From Glandiceps talaboti (taxonomy: Eukaryota > Hemichordata > Enteropneusta > Spengelidae), in contig NC_135562.1 of the NCBI RefSeq assembly GCF_964340395.1, forward strand, positions 21,557,892 through 21,621,891: a DNA stretch of 64,000 nucleotides, written 5' to 3'. Position numbers and translations under genes: made by a program. The notes under the pieces were generated by a model. That model was not told the origin of the DNA. It made no database searches and saw nothing but the letters and a program-made list of their open reading frames with translations. Shown here in pieces: positions 38,901 to 48,200 of the stretch. The first letter of the stretch is position 1. Each line of letters opens with the position of its first letter.

Positions 38901-41468
38901 TAACTCCATGATACGTGAGTGACAGTGTAGCATGCGGTAGACCTTGGTATTTGGACCTACAGCACTTTCAGTGTTCTCTGTATTCATACTATAACACATG
39001 TAGTGAGAAAAAATGTAGCAGAAAACACTGAAAATATGTCAGCACATATCGTGAGTACATACACTGGTACTCACGAGTCATAGGATTCTGTTATTAATAT
39101 TATTATGCATTAATTTGATCAAAAATAGCACATTTTGTGAAAATATATGACTGTGCATGTGTTTATGTGATTTCATGTACATAGAAGAATCATACTATCT
39201 TTTACATACAGATATGTAGTACTGTCTTTGGTATACAGTATGCAGTAATGTCTTTGGTATAGCACTGCAGTAATGTCTTTGGTATAGCACTGCAGTAGAA
39301 ATAACATACAGTATGCAGTAATGTCTTTGGTATAGCACTGCAGTAATGTCTTTGGTATAGCACTGCAGTAGAAATAACATACAGTATGCAGTAATGTCTT
39401 TGGTATAGCGCACTGCAGTAGAAATAACATACAGTATGTAGTAATGTCTTTGGTATAGCACTGCAGTAGAAATAACATATAGTATGCAGTAATGTCTTTG
39501 GTATAGCACTGCAGTAGAAATAACATACAGTATGTAGTAATGCCTTTGGTGTAGCACTGCAGTAGAAATAACATACGGTATGTAGTAATGTCTTTGGTGT
39601 AGCACTGCAGTAGAAATAACATACAGTATGCAGTAATGTCTTTGGTATAGCACTGCAGTAATGTCTTTGGTATAGCACTGCAGTAGAAATAACATACAGT
39701 ATGTAGTAATGTCTTTGGTATAGCACTGCAGTAGCTAATATGCAGTAATGTCTTTGGTATAGCGCACTGCAGTAGAAATAACATACAGTATGTAGTAATG
39801 CCTTTGGTGTAGCACTGCAGTAGAAATAACATACGGTATGTAGTAATGTCTTTGGTGTAGCACTGCAGTAGAAATAACATACAGTATGCAGTAATGTCTT
39901 TGGTATAGCACTGCAGTAATGTCTTTGGTATAGCACTGCAGTAGAAATAACCTATAGTATGCAGCACTGTCTTTGGTATAGTACTGCAGTAGAAATAACA
40001 TGTAGTATGCACATAACCCAATGCAAGAAATGATGGGTACAAATGTAATAAGTTGTACTGAATTTAGTAGTAATGTCTTTGGTATAGCGCACTGCAGTAG
40101 AAATAACATACAGTATGTAGTAATGTCTTTGGTATAGCGCACTGCAGTAGAAATAACATACAGTATGTAGTAATGGCTTTGGTGTAGCACTGCAGTATAG
40201 AAATAACATATAGTATGCAGTAATGTCTTTGGTATAGCACTGCAGTAGAAATAACATATAGTATGCAGGAATGTCTTTGGTGTAGCACTGCAGTAGAAAT
40301 AACATACAGTATGTAGTAATGCCTTTGGTGTAGCACTGCAGTAGAAATAACATACAGTATGCAGTAATGTCTTTGGTATAGCACTGCAGTAATGTCTTTG
40401 GTATAGCACTGCAGTAGAAATAACATACAGTATGTAGTAATGTCTTTGGTATAGCACTGCAGTAGCTAATATGCAGTAATGTCTTTGGTATAGCACTGCA
40501 GTAGAAATAACATACAGTATGTAGTAATGTCTTTGGTATAGCACTGCAGTAATGTCTTTGGTATAGCACTGCAGTAGAAATAACCTATAGTATGCAGCAC
40601 TGTCTTTGGTATAGACCTGCAGTAGAAATAACATGTAGTATGCACATAACCCAATGCAAGAAATGATGGGTACAAATGTAATAAGTTGTACTGAATTTAG
40701 TAGTAATGTCTTTGGTATAGCGCACTGCAGTAGAAATAACATACAGTATGTAGTAATGTCTTTGGTATAGCGCACTGCAGTAGAAATAACATACAGTATG
40801 TAGTAATGGCTTTGGTGTAGCACTGCAGTATAGAAATAACATATAGTATGCAGTAATGTCTTTGGTATAGCACTGCAGTAGAAATAACATATAGTATGCA
40901 GGAATGTCTTTGGTGTAGCACTGCAGTAGAAATAACATACAGTATGTAGTAATGCCTTTGGTGTAGCACTGCAGTAGAAATAACATACAGTATGCAGTAA
41001 TGTCTTTGGTATAGCACTGCAGTAATGTCTTTGGTATAGCACTGCAGTAGAAATAACATACAGTATGTAGTAATGTCTTTGGTATAGCACTGCAGTAGCT
41101 AATATGCAGTAATGTCTTTGGTATAGCACTGCAGTAGAAATAACATACACTGTGATACAGTATGTAGTAATGTCTTTGGTATAGCACTGCAGTAGAAATA
41201 ACCTATAGTATGCAGCACTGTCTTTGGTATAGTACTGCATAACATGTAGTATGCACATAACCCAATGCAAGAAATGATGGGTACAAATGTAATAAGTTGT
41301 ACTGAATTTATGGCTTATACTCACCACAACCCAACCTGTACGTAAAAAGATGACAACACCAAAGATATTGATCATACACGATGTAAATACTCCATCCCAT
41401 GTACCAAATAATACAGGCTCCTTGATAAAGAAATTGGCTTTCCACCATGGTTTTTGATTACCAGAATC
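17786..41468 (-). CDS. SLC12A8: SLC12A8-type transporter (CCC9), nine exons, N-terminus not found
   Basis: Exons in transcript order: 41468-41325, 36900-36709, 35725-35491, 32802-32513, 32235-32089, 30081-29667, 29204-29101, 25929-25754, 17948-17786. They sum to 1866 bases: 621 residues plus stop. Family marks are the start [20 protein letters not shown], the [15 protein letters not shown] segment and [19 protein letters not shown]. Another is the closing [20 protein letters not shown], which matches the vertebrate SLC12A8 tail. About ten membrane segments precede a hydrophilic cytosolic stretch of roughly 110 residues, and one or two more follow it ([13 protein letters not shown]). Human SLC12A8 is about 714 residues, so only the N-terminus and some loop length are missing. 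The family belongs to the APC superfamily. Polyamine/amino-acid transport, and later NMN transport (contested), have been proposed for vertebrate SLC12A8; substrate here is unknown. Every exon is intact. Confidence 0.95.
18212..18696. repeat. 44-bp minisatellite, 11 units (last intron)
   Basis: Unit TATACAGTATGGGACTTTGT, then GTACAGCTACTTGAAGTAAA and CTGA. From 18212 to 18696 is 484 bases, exactly 11 x 44. Only two single-base variants are visible (ATAGGAC, TTGCAG), so this array is young or recently homogenised. Confidence 0.95.
18785..20718. repeat. 43-bp minisatellite, about 45 units (last intron)
   Basis: Unit TATCTTAGTTTGCCTATAGC, then TTGATTTCCATGGTAGTACA and TTC. Recurrent variants are TTTGTC, ATATTAG, TTTTCATGG and AGTCC or AGTGC. 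Variant combinations repeat in blocks, which suggests segmental duplication within the array. Confidence 0.95.
20855..25508. repeat. 23-bp minisatellite, about 200 units (last intron)
   Basis: Unit TCTAGACGGTGTTCAAATCA followed by TAA. Almost every unit carries TCTAGA. Variants are GACAG, GATGG, AATTATAA, AATAATAA and, toward the right end, TTCATATCATAA. A few units are shortened (TCTAGAGTGTTC). The array ends about 250 bases before exon H. Confidence 0.95.
25754..25929 (-). CDS. SLC12A8: SLC12A8 exon H
   Basis: [20 protein letters not shown] through [10 protein letters not shown] to HRLC plus two bases (phase 0 in, phase 2 out). It encodes the C-terminal hydrophobic segment. The donor is GTATTG, the weakest of the set, yet the frame joins the final exon exactly. 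Confidence 0.92.
26465..26835. repeat. Dispersed repeat, copy 2 (intron before exon H)
   Basis: Related to 488-747. It continues beyond the GCTGGGTTGACT block into unique element sequence (TTGCCCAAGGACTTTAGCC, GCAACCTGCAGATTCC), so this copy shows the longer consensus and has no 77-bp expansion. GCCCAAGGAC-type motifs occur in interspersed repeats of several animals, but I cannot name the family. Confidence 0.7.
26841..27385. other. Unique intronic sequence, nothing recognised
   Basis: AT-rich intronic DNA between the dispersed repeat and the 36-bp array. The plus-strand open frame at 26897-27157 has no recognisable content. Confidence 0.4.
27386..28263. repeat. 36/32-bp minisatellite, left part
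   Basis: Unit CCAACCCAGTACCCACACTT then AACCCTAATATGATAC (36 bases), with a shorter form ending AACCTATGATAC (32). A marker variant AACCAATGATACCGACC occurs at 27629 and 28124, a 495-base spacing, so a block of about 14 units is duplicated. A truncated LINE interrupts the second block at 28264. Confidence 0.93.
28264..28768 (+). mobile_element. 5'-truncated LINE (505 bp) inside the 36-bp array
   Basis: Opens directly in coding sequence: in-frame [11 protein letters not shown], then [20 protein letters not shown], to TAA at 28528-28530. The Cys-X2-Cys and His-X4-Cys pattern is typical of the region after the reverse transcriptase in several LINE clades. A roughly 240-base 3' untranslated region follows and ends in AATAAATAAAATAAAA. 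GATACCA at 28257-28263 and 28769-28775 is the target duplication. Insertion is on the plus strand, antisense to the host gene. Confidence 0.9.
28769..29001. repeat. 36/32-bp minisatellite, right part
   Basis: Continues the array broken by the LINE. It starts with the rare CCAACCCCGTATCC unit that also occurs at 27766. After removal of the LINE and one target duplication (512 bases), the two copies are again 495 bases apart. The array ends about 100 bases from exon G. Confidence 0.92.
29101..29204 (-). CDS. SLC12A8: SLC12A8 exon G
   Basis: Thirty-four codons plus two bases. The acceptor at 29205-29206 was chosen because it alone keeps the frame from exon F (phase 1) into [18 protein letters not shown]; the next two AG sites shift the frame. 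The donor is [15 protein letters not shown] corresponds to the CNPWVSLLG block before the last membrane segment in the human protein. Confidence 0.88.
29309..29551. mobile_element. 243-bp MITE in the intron between exons G and F
   Basis: Inverted ends GGGAACTTGCAA (29309-29320) and TTGCAAGTTCCC (29540-29551), flanked by TA on each side (29307-29308 and 29552-29553). No coding capacity. TA target duplications suggest a Tc1/mariner-type source, though the 12-base inverted repeat is short. It occupies over half of a 462-base intron. Confidence 0.7.
29667..30081 (-). CDS. SLC12A8: SLC12A8 exon F, last core helices and hydrophilic loop
   Basis: Starts [14 protein letters not shown], crosses the membrane twice (to [10 protein letters not shown]), then encodes a hydrophilic stretch rich in Asp, Glu, Lys and Ser. 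It ends in phase 1 after AEKN. The donor is GTAAGT. This loop is the least conserved part of the family and no alignment to the human loop is claimed. Confidence 0.93.
30664..31985. repeat. 70-bp minisatellite, about 18 units (intron between exons F and E)
   Basis: Unit begins ATTGGCCAAGTAGATTTATT and contains CATCCTAGGAAAGTAATGAA and ACCAGACACTTTGTGT. Starts recur at 70-base steps with hardly any indels. Variants are AAGCAGA or AAGCAAA, TTATCACC, and CCCCATCC. Confidence 0.95.
32089..32235 (-). CDS. SLC12A8: SLC12A8 exon E
   Basis: Forty-nine codons, [20 protein letters not shown] to IIKGLGRG, phase 0-0, with a GTAAGTAT donor. [13 protein letters not shown] is shared with the vertebrate protein. 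The intron before it is only 277 bases and the only one without a detectable repeat. Confidence 0.95.
32513..32802 (-). CDS. SLC12A8: SLC12A8 exon D
   Basis: Enters in phase 1 (completing Glu of PENGFTGYS) and leaves in phase 0 at MIAEK. The acceptor is TTTTTTTATAG and the donor GTAATC, weaker than the others. It carries [18 protein letters not shown] and [15 protein letters not shown], the most family-diagnostic stretch, followed by a membrane segment and a Cys/Asn-containing extracellular loop (CENSTLID). Confidence 0.95.
33265..34801. mobile_element. 1.5-kb foldback-like TIR element with 8-bp target duplication
   Basis: The sequence GATTACAC occurs at 33257-33264 and 34802-34809, directly bounding a 1537-base element. 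Its ends are inverted copies: CCAGTCATAACGGCCCGTGA begins at 33270, and the reverse complement of the right end reads the same. Each end is built from short sub-repeats of the AACGGCCCGT motif over about 120-170 bases (33265-33440 and 34678-34801). No open frame resembling a transposase lies inside, so it is non-autonomous. An 8-base duplication fits hAT-type insertion and sub-repeated long ends fit foldback-type elements; class is inferred. A C10 and a G15 run near 34200 and 34244 sit inside. It lies in the intron between exons D and C. Confidence 0.85.
35491..35725 (-). CDS. SLC12A8: SLC12A8 exon C
   Basis: Begins [15 protein letters not shown] and ends in TFSHTDP plus one base (phase 0 in, phase 1 out). 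The acceptor is TTTTCAG and the donor GTAAGT. It carries [20 protein letters not shown] and a second hydrophobic segment ending in LDFVIG. A 42-bp array begins only about 90 bases upstream of its acceptor. Confidence 0.95.
35814..36543. repeat. 42-bp minisatellite, about 17 units (intron between exons C and B)
   Basis: Unit CTATATTCTACCACAGGGGT then ATTTGTTTGTACATGTATTA and AT. Shorter 39-base forms alternate with it at the left end. Open frames on both strands reflect the 42-base period. It fills three quarters of a 983-base intron. Confidence 0.95.
36709..36900 (-). CDS. SLC12A8: SLC12A8 exon B
   Basis: Sixty-four codons, GNAGIGL to LYSFGQ, phase 0-0. The acceptor ends TTAATTGCAG and the donor is GTAAGA. 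It encodes membrane segment 2 (long Ile/Val/Ala run), the GVCERC loop, and the [13 protein letters not shown] stretch leading into segment 3. Confidence 0.95.
38125..38177. repeat. (ACC)n trinucleotide tract
   Basis: About 17 ACC/CCA repeats with one ATC interruption near the left end. Intronic, so not translated. Confidence 0.95.
38566..38705. repeat. 51-bp repeat, three units, each with a near-perfect palindrome
   Basis: Starts at 38566 and 38617, with a third, diverged unit following. Each unit includes GGAAATTCCAGCCAAC or its TGAAATTCC variant. The first unit contains TGGCTGGAAATTCCAGCCA, two perfect nine-base arms around one A. The rest of each unit (CAGAGACCTATGAACC) is shared. Confidence 0.85.
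39220..41243. repeat. 48-bp minisatellite with a higher-order repeat of about 0.6 kb
   Basis: Unit AGTAATGTCTTTGGTATAGC, then ACTGCAGTAGAAATAACATA and CAGTATGC; a 25-base short form and CACTGCAG-duplicated forms are mixed in. A non-repeat segment (ACATAACCCAATGCAAG, then ATGATGGGTACAAATG) occurs at 40011, 40644 and 41255, that is 633 and 611 bases apart. The last copy adjoins the donor of exon A, so donor-proximal intron sequence was copied twice into the array without its splice site. Read in the gene's sense each unit has TTATTTCTACTGCAG, which resembles a splice acceptor. Confidence 0.93.
41325..41468 (-). CDS. SLC12A8: SLC12A8 exon A (first recognised coding exon)
   Basis: Forty-eight codons from DSGNQKPWW to LRTGWVV, phase 0 at both ends. 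The acceptor is TTTATTTGTTTACAG and the donor GTGAGT. It holds the conserved [12 protein letters not shown] motif and membrane segment 1 ([13 protein letters not shown]). No ATG before the PWW motif lies within the exon. An in-frame ATG at 41507 would require reading through the acceptor, so a further 5' exon is more likely. Confidence 0.95.
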
Positions 41469-41502
41469 CTGTAAACAAATAAACATAAATTGAGAACAAA
41501 AT

Positions 41503-41598
41503 ACCAAATAATACAGGCTCCTTGATAAAGAAATTGGCTTTCCACCATGGTTTTTGATTACCAGAATAATGTAAACAAATTAAGATAAATTGAGAATG
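41503..41598 (-). pseudogene. Partial tandem duplicate of exon A with dead acceptor
   Basis: Bases 41503-41598 repeat 41403-41498 at an offset of 100. The copy covers the first 66 coding bases of exon A (22 codons) and about 30 bases of the intron before it. The coding part is unchanged by eye. At the splice site the true copy reads CCTGTAAAC on the plus strand and the duplicate AATGTAAAC, so the acceptor AG is lost on the minus strand. It has no donor of its own. It should be spliced out as intron. Confidence 0.92.
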
Positions 41599-42219
41599 AA
41601 AGCAATTACCAAGAGTGTTCATAATATGGAATACTTCAATGAGTTATTGTTTATCTTTCTTTGAAATTGGTACATGTACCAGTAAATCCCAGGAGGGAGA
41701 GGTGTATCCCAATGTTTTCATATGGGTGTGCAGCACAAGTTAAAAACATTTCCCCATGATTAGGGCATTTCCTGGTGAAAAGTCAACCCATATTTATGGA
41801 TTTTCACGCAGGAATGTACATCACCGGTTGACAAGTTATGGTCATCCAGCAGGGTCACCAACCTAGTAATAAGTTAGCTTGCTAGTGAAATGTGACACCC
41901 ACAGGTTGCATTACTTCATGCATATCACAGATGGTCGATAGAGAAAATTCTTGGGGAAACTACGCACACACCTTTCTAAGGGAGTACCTCCCCTCCCCCC
42001 ACCCCTCCCTGGGGTATACATGTACTGTGATGGACATAAAAAATGTAACATCTGTTCAGTATTTTGCCTTTTAAGATTACACAGGAATCCCCCTCAAAAT
42101 CTATTACTTTGTATTAGGAATGGGAGCTACAATTTAACAAATATATGAAACATTGTTTCTAAATCTTTTATAAAAACACCCTATCATGGAAAGATTTGAT
42201 CAGAACGTAGATAAAATAT
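41599..42219. other. Unique sequence upstream of exon A, no exon recognised
   Basis: No N-terminal exon with a phase-0 donor could be recognised on the minus strand. The two overlapping plus-strand frames near 41892-42148 have no domain. Confidence 0.4.
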
Positions 42220-45200
42220 GTACAGTAAAACCTAGTGAGTTCCCTGTAAGTCTGATACTTACTAGACTCTCCTATTAAATACAGTAAAACCTAGTGAGTT
42301 CCCTGTAAGTCTGATACTTACTAGACTCTCCTATTAAATACAGTAAAACCTAGTGAGTTCCCTGTAAGTCTGATACTTACTAGACTCTCCTATTAAATAC
42401 AGTAAAACCTAGTGAGTTCCCTGTAAGTCTGATACTTACTAGGCTCTCCTATTATATACAGTAAAACCTAGTGAGTTCCCTGTAAGTCTGATACTTACTA
42501 GACTCTCCTATTAAATACAGTAAAACCTAGTGAGTTCCCTGTAAGTCTGATACTTACTAGACTCTCCTATTAAATACAGTAAAACCTAGTGAGTTCCCTG
42601 TAAGTCTGATACTTACTAGACTCTCCTATTAAATACAGTAAAACCTAGTGAGTTCCCAGTAAGTCTGATACTTATTAGACTCTCCTATTAAATACAGTAA
42701 AACCTAGTGAGTTCCCTGTAAGTCTGATACTTACTAGGCTCTCCTATTAAATACAGTAAAACCTAGTGAGTTCCCAGTAAGTCTAATACTTACTAGACTC
42801 TCCTATTAAATACAGTAAAACCTAGTGAGTTCCCTGTAAGTCTGATACTTACTAGACTCGCCTATTAAATACAGTAAAACCTAGTGAGTTCCCTGTAAGT
42901 CTAATACTTACTAGGCTCTCCTATTAAAAACAGTAAAACCTAGTGAGTTCCCTGTAAGTCTGATACTTACTAGACTCTCCTATTAAATACAGTAAAACCT
43001 AGTGAGTTCCCTGTAAGTCTGATACTTACTAGACTCTCCTATTAAATACAGTAAAACCTAGTGAGTTCCCTGTAAGTCTGACACTTACTAGACTCTCCTA
43101 TTAAATACAGTAAAACCTAGTGAATTCCCTGTAAGTCTGATACTTACTAGGCTCTCCTATTAAATACAGTAAAACCTAGTGAGTTCCCTGTAAGTCTGAT
43201 ACTTACTAGACTCTCCTATTAAATACAGTAAAACCTAGTGAGTTCCCTGTAAGTCTGATACTTACTAGGCTCTCCTATTAAATACAGTAAAACCTAGTGA
43301 GTTCCCTGTAAGTCTGATACTTACTAGACTCTCCTATTAAATACAGTAAAACCTAGTGAGTTCCCTGTAAGTCTAATACTTACTAGGCTCTCCTATTAAA
43401 TACAGTAAAACCTAGTGAATTCCCTGTAAGTCTGATACTTACTAGGCTCTCCTATTAAATACAGTAAAACCTAGTCAGTTCCCTGTAAGTCTGATACTTA
43501 CTAGGCTCTCCTATTAAATACAGTAAAACCTAGTGAGTTCTCTGTAAGTCTGATACTTACTAGGCTCTCCTATTAAATACAGTAAAACCTAGTGAGTTCC
43601 CTGTAACTCTGATACTTACTAGACTCTCCTATTAAATACAGTAAAACCTAGTGAGTTCCCTGTAAGTCTAATACTTACTAGGCTCTCCTATTAAATACAG
43701 TAAAACCTAGTGAATTCCCTGTAAGTCTGATACTTACTAGACTCTCCTATTAAATACAGTAAAACCTAGTGAGTTCCCTGTAAGTCTGATACTTACTAGA
43801 CTCTCCTATTAAATACAGTAAAACCTAGTGAGTTCCCAGTAAGTCTAATACTTACTAGACTCTCCTATTAAATACAGTAAAACCTAGTGAGTTCCCTGTA
43901 AGTCTGATACTTACTAGGCTCTCCTATTAAATACAGTAAAACCTAGTGAATTCCCTGTAAGTCTGATACTTACTAGACTCTCCTATTAAATACAGTAAAA
44001 CCTAGTGAGTTCCCTGTAAGTCTGATACTTACTAGGCTCTCCTATTAAATACAGTAAAACCTAGTGAGTTCCCTGTAAGTCTGATACTTACTAGACTCTC
44101 CTATTAAATACAGTAAAACCTAGTGAGTTCCCTGTAAGTCTGATACTTACTAGACTCTCCTATTAAATACAGTAAAACCTAGTGAGTTCCCTGTAAGTCT
44201 GATACTTACTAGGCTCTCCTATTAAATACAGTAAAACCTAGTGAATTCCCTGTAAGTCTGATACTTACTAGACTCTCCTATTAAATACAGTAAAACCTAG
44301 TGAGTTCCCTGTAAGTCTGATACTTACTAGACTCTCCTATTAAATACAGTAAAACCTAGTGAGTTCCCAGTAAGTCTGACACTTACTAGGCTCTCCTATT
44401 AAATACAGTAAAACCTAGTGAGTTACCTGTAAGTCTGATACTTACTAGACTCTCCTATTAAATACAGTAAAACCTAGTGAGTTCCCTGTAAGTCTAATAC
44501 TTACTAGGCTCTCCTATTAAATACAGTAAAACCTAGTGAATTCCCTGTAAGTCTGATACTTACTAGACTCTCCTATTAAATACAGTAAAACCTAGTGAGT
44601 TCCCTGTAAGTCTGACACTTACTAGGCTCTCCTATTAAATACAGTAAAACCTAGTGAGTTCCCTGTAAGTCTGATACTTACTAGGCTCTCCTATTAAATA
44701 CAGTAAAACCTAGTGAGTTCCCTGTAAGTCTGATACTTACTAGACTCTCCTATTAAATACAGTAAAACCTAGTGAGTTCCCTGTAAGTCTGATACTTACT
44801 AGACTCTCCTATTAAATACAGTAAAACCTAGTGAATTCCCTGTAAGTCTGATACTTACTAGACTCTCCTATTAAATACAGTAAAACCTAGTGAATTCCCT
44901 GTAAGTCTGATACTTACTAGGCTCTCCTATTAAATACAGTAAAACCTAGTCAGTTCCCTGTAAGTCTGATACTTACTAGGCTCTCCTATTAAATACAGTA
45001 AAACCTAGTGAGTTCTCTGTAAGTCTGATACTTACTAGGCTCTCCTATTAAATACAGTAAAACCTAGTGAGTTCCCTGTAACTCTGATACTTACTAGACT
45101 CTCCTATTAAATACAGTAAAACCTAGTGAGTTCCCTGTAAGTCTAATACTTACTAGGCTCTCCTATTAAATACAGTAAAACCTAGTGAATTCCCTGTAAG

Positions 45201-48200
45201 TCTGATACTTACTAGACTCTCCTATTAAATACAGTAAAACCTAGTGAGTTCCCTGTAAGTCTGATACTTACTAGACTCTCCTATTAAATACAGTAAAACC
45301 TAGTGAGTTCCCAGTAAGTCTAATACTTACTAGACTCTCCTATTAAATACAGTAAAACCTAGTGAGTTCCCTGTAAGTCTGATACTTACTAGGCTCTCCT
45401 ATTAAATACAGTAAAACCTAGTGAGTTCCCTGTAAGTCTGATACTTACTAGACTCTCCTATTAAATACAGTAAAACCTAGTGAGTTCCCTGTAAGTCTGA
45501 TACTTACTAGGCTCTCCTATTAAATACAGTAAAACCTAGTGAGTTCCCTGTAAGTCTGATACTTACTAGACTCTCCTATTAAATACAGTAAAACCTAGTG
45601 AGTTCCCTGTAAGTCTGATACTTACTAGACTCTCCTATTAAATACAGTAAAACCTAGTGAGTTCCCTGTAAGTCTGATACTTACTAGGCTCTCCTATTAA
45701 ATACAGTAAAACCTAGTGAATTCCCTGTAAGTCTGATACTTACTAGACTCTCCTATTAAATACAGTAAAACCTAGTGAATTCCCTGTAAGTCTGATACTT
45801 ACTAGACTCTCCTATTATATACAGTAAAACCTAGTGAGTTCCCTGTAAGTCTGATACTTACTAGACTCTCCTATTAAATACAGTAAAACCTAGTGAGTTC
45901 CCTGTAAGTCTGATACTTACTAGGCTCTCCTATTATATACAGTAAAACCTAGTGAGTTCCCTGTAAGTCTGATACTTACTAGGCTCTCCTATTAAATACA
46001 GTAAAACCTAGTGAGTTCCCTGTAAGTCTGATACTTACTAGACTCTCCTATTAAATACAGTAAAACCTAGTGAGTTCCCTGTAAGTCTGATACTTACTAG
46101 ACTCTCCTATTAAATACAGTAAAACCTAGTGAGTTCCCTGTAAGTCTGATACTTACTAGACTCTCCTATTAAATACAGTAAAACCTAGTGAGTTCCCTGT
46201 AAGTCTGATACTTACTAGGCTCTCCTATTAAATACAGTAAAACCTAGTGAATTCCCTGTAAGTCTGATACTTACTAGACTCTCCTATTAAATACAGTAAA
46301 ACCTAGTGAGTTCCCTGTAAGTCTGATACTTACTAGGCTCTCCTATTAAATACAGTAAAACCTAGTGAGTTCCCTGTAAGTCTGATACTTACTAGACTCT
46401 CCTATTAAATACAGTAAAACCTAGTGAGTTCCCTGTAAGTCTGATACTTACTAGACTCTCCTATTAAATACAGTAAAACCTAGTGAGTTCCCTGTAAGTC
46501 TGATACTTACTAGGCTCTCCTATTATATACAGTAAAACCTAGTGAGTTCCCTGTAAGTCTGATACTTACTAGACTCTCCTATTAAATACAGTAAAACCTA
46601 GTGAGTTCCCTGTAAGTCTGATACTTACTAGGCTCTCCTATTATATACAGTAAAACCTAGTGAGTTCCCTGTAAGTCTGATACTTACTAGGCTCTCCTAT
46701 TAAATACAGTAAAACCTAGTGAGTTCCGTGTAAGTCTGATACTTACTAGACTCTCCTATTAAATACAGTAAAACCTAGTGAGTTCCCTGTAAGTCTGATA
46801 CTTACTAGACTCTCCTATTAAATACAGTAAAACCTAGTGAGTTCCCTATAAGTCTGATACTTACTAGACTCTCCTATTAAATACAGTAAAACCCAGTGAG
46901 TTCCCTGTAAGTCTGATACTTACTAGGTTCTCCTATTAAATACAGTAAAACCTAGTGAGTTCCCTATAAGTCTGATACTTACTAGACTCTCCTATTAAAT
47001 ACAGTAAAACCTAGTGAGTTCCCTGTAAGTCTGATACTTACTAGGTTCTCCTATTAAATACAGTAAAACCTAGTGAGTTCCCTATAAGTCTGATACTTAC
47101 TAGACTCTCCTATTAAATACAGTAAAACCCAGTGAGTTCCCTGTAAGTCTGATACTTACTAGACTCTCCTATTAAATACAGTAAAACCTAGTGAGTTCTC
47201 TGTAACTCTGACACTTACTAGACTCTCCTATTAAATACAGTAAAACCTAGTGAGTTCCCTGTAAGTCTGATACTTACTAGACTCTCCTATTAAATACAGT
47301 AAAACCTAGTGAGTTCCCTGTAAGTCTGATACTTACAAGGCTCTCCTATTAAATACAGTAAAACCTAGTGAGTTCCCTGTAAGTCTGATACTTACTAGAC
47401 TCTCCTATTAAATACAGTAAAACCTAGTGAGTTCCCTGTAAGTCTGATACTTACTAGACTCTCCTATTAAATACAGTAAAACCTAGTGAGTTCCCTGTAA
47501 GTCTGATACTTACAAGGCTCTCCTATTAAATACAGTAAAACCTAGTGAGTTCCCTGTAACTCTGACACTTACTAGACTCTCCTATTAAATACAGTAAAAC
47601 CTAGTGAGTTCCCTGTAAGTCTGATACTTACTAGGCTCTCCTATTAAATACAGTAAAACCTAGTGAGTTCCCTGTAAGTCTGATACTTACTAGACTCTCC
47701 TATTAAATACAGTAAAACCTAGTGAGTTCCCTGTAAGTCTGATACTTACTAGACTCTCCTATTAAATACAGTAAAACCTAGTGAGTTCCCAGTAAGTCTA
47801 ATACTTACTAGACTCTCCTATTAAATACAGTAAAACCTAGTGAGTTCCCTGTAAGTCTGATACTTACTAGGCTCTCCTATTAAATACAGTAAAACCTAGT
47901 GAGTTCCCTGTAAGTCTGATACTTACTAGGCTCTCCTATTATATACAGTAAAACCTAGTGAGTTCCCTGTAAGTCTGATACTTACTAGGCTCTCCTATTA
48001 AATACAGTAAAACCTAGTGAGTTCCGTGTAAGTCTGATACTTACTAGACTCTCCTATTAAATACAGTAAAACCTAGTGAGTTCCCTGTAAGTCTGATACT
48101 TACTAGACTCTCCTATTAAATACAGTAAAACCTAGTGAGTTCCCTGTAAGTCTGATACTTACTAGACTCTCCTATTAAATACAGTAAAACCTAGTGAGTT

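Larger units (their letters stand above)
36901..39219. other. Intronic sequence upstream of exon B, no further exon seen
   Basis: Part of the 4.4-kb intron between exons A and B. Apart from the trinucleotide tract and the 51-bp repeat listed separately, only unremarkable AT-rich sequence is visible. Phases show that A and B join without a missing exon (both phase 0), and the encoded protein is collinear across the junction. Confidence 0.6.

Noticed and set aside
39735-41507. Minus-strand open frame of 590 codons that includes exon A
   Set aside because: It is exon A read through its GTGAGT donor into the 48-bp array. The family protein continues in exon B, which joins exon A at this donor in phase.
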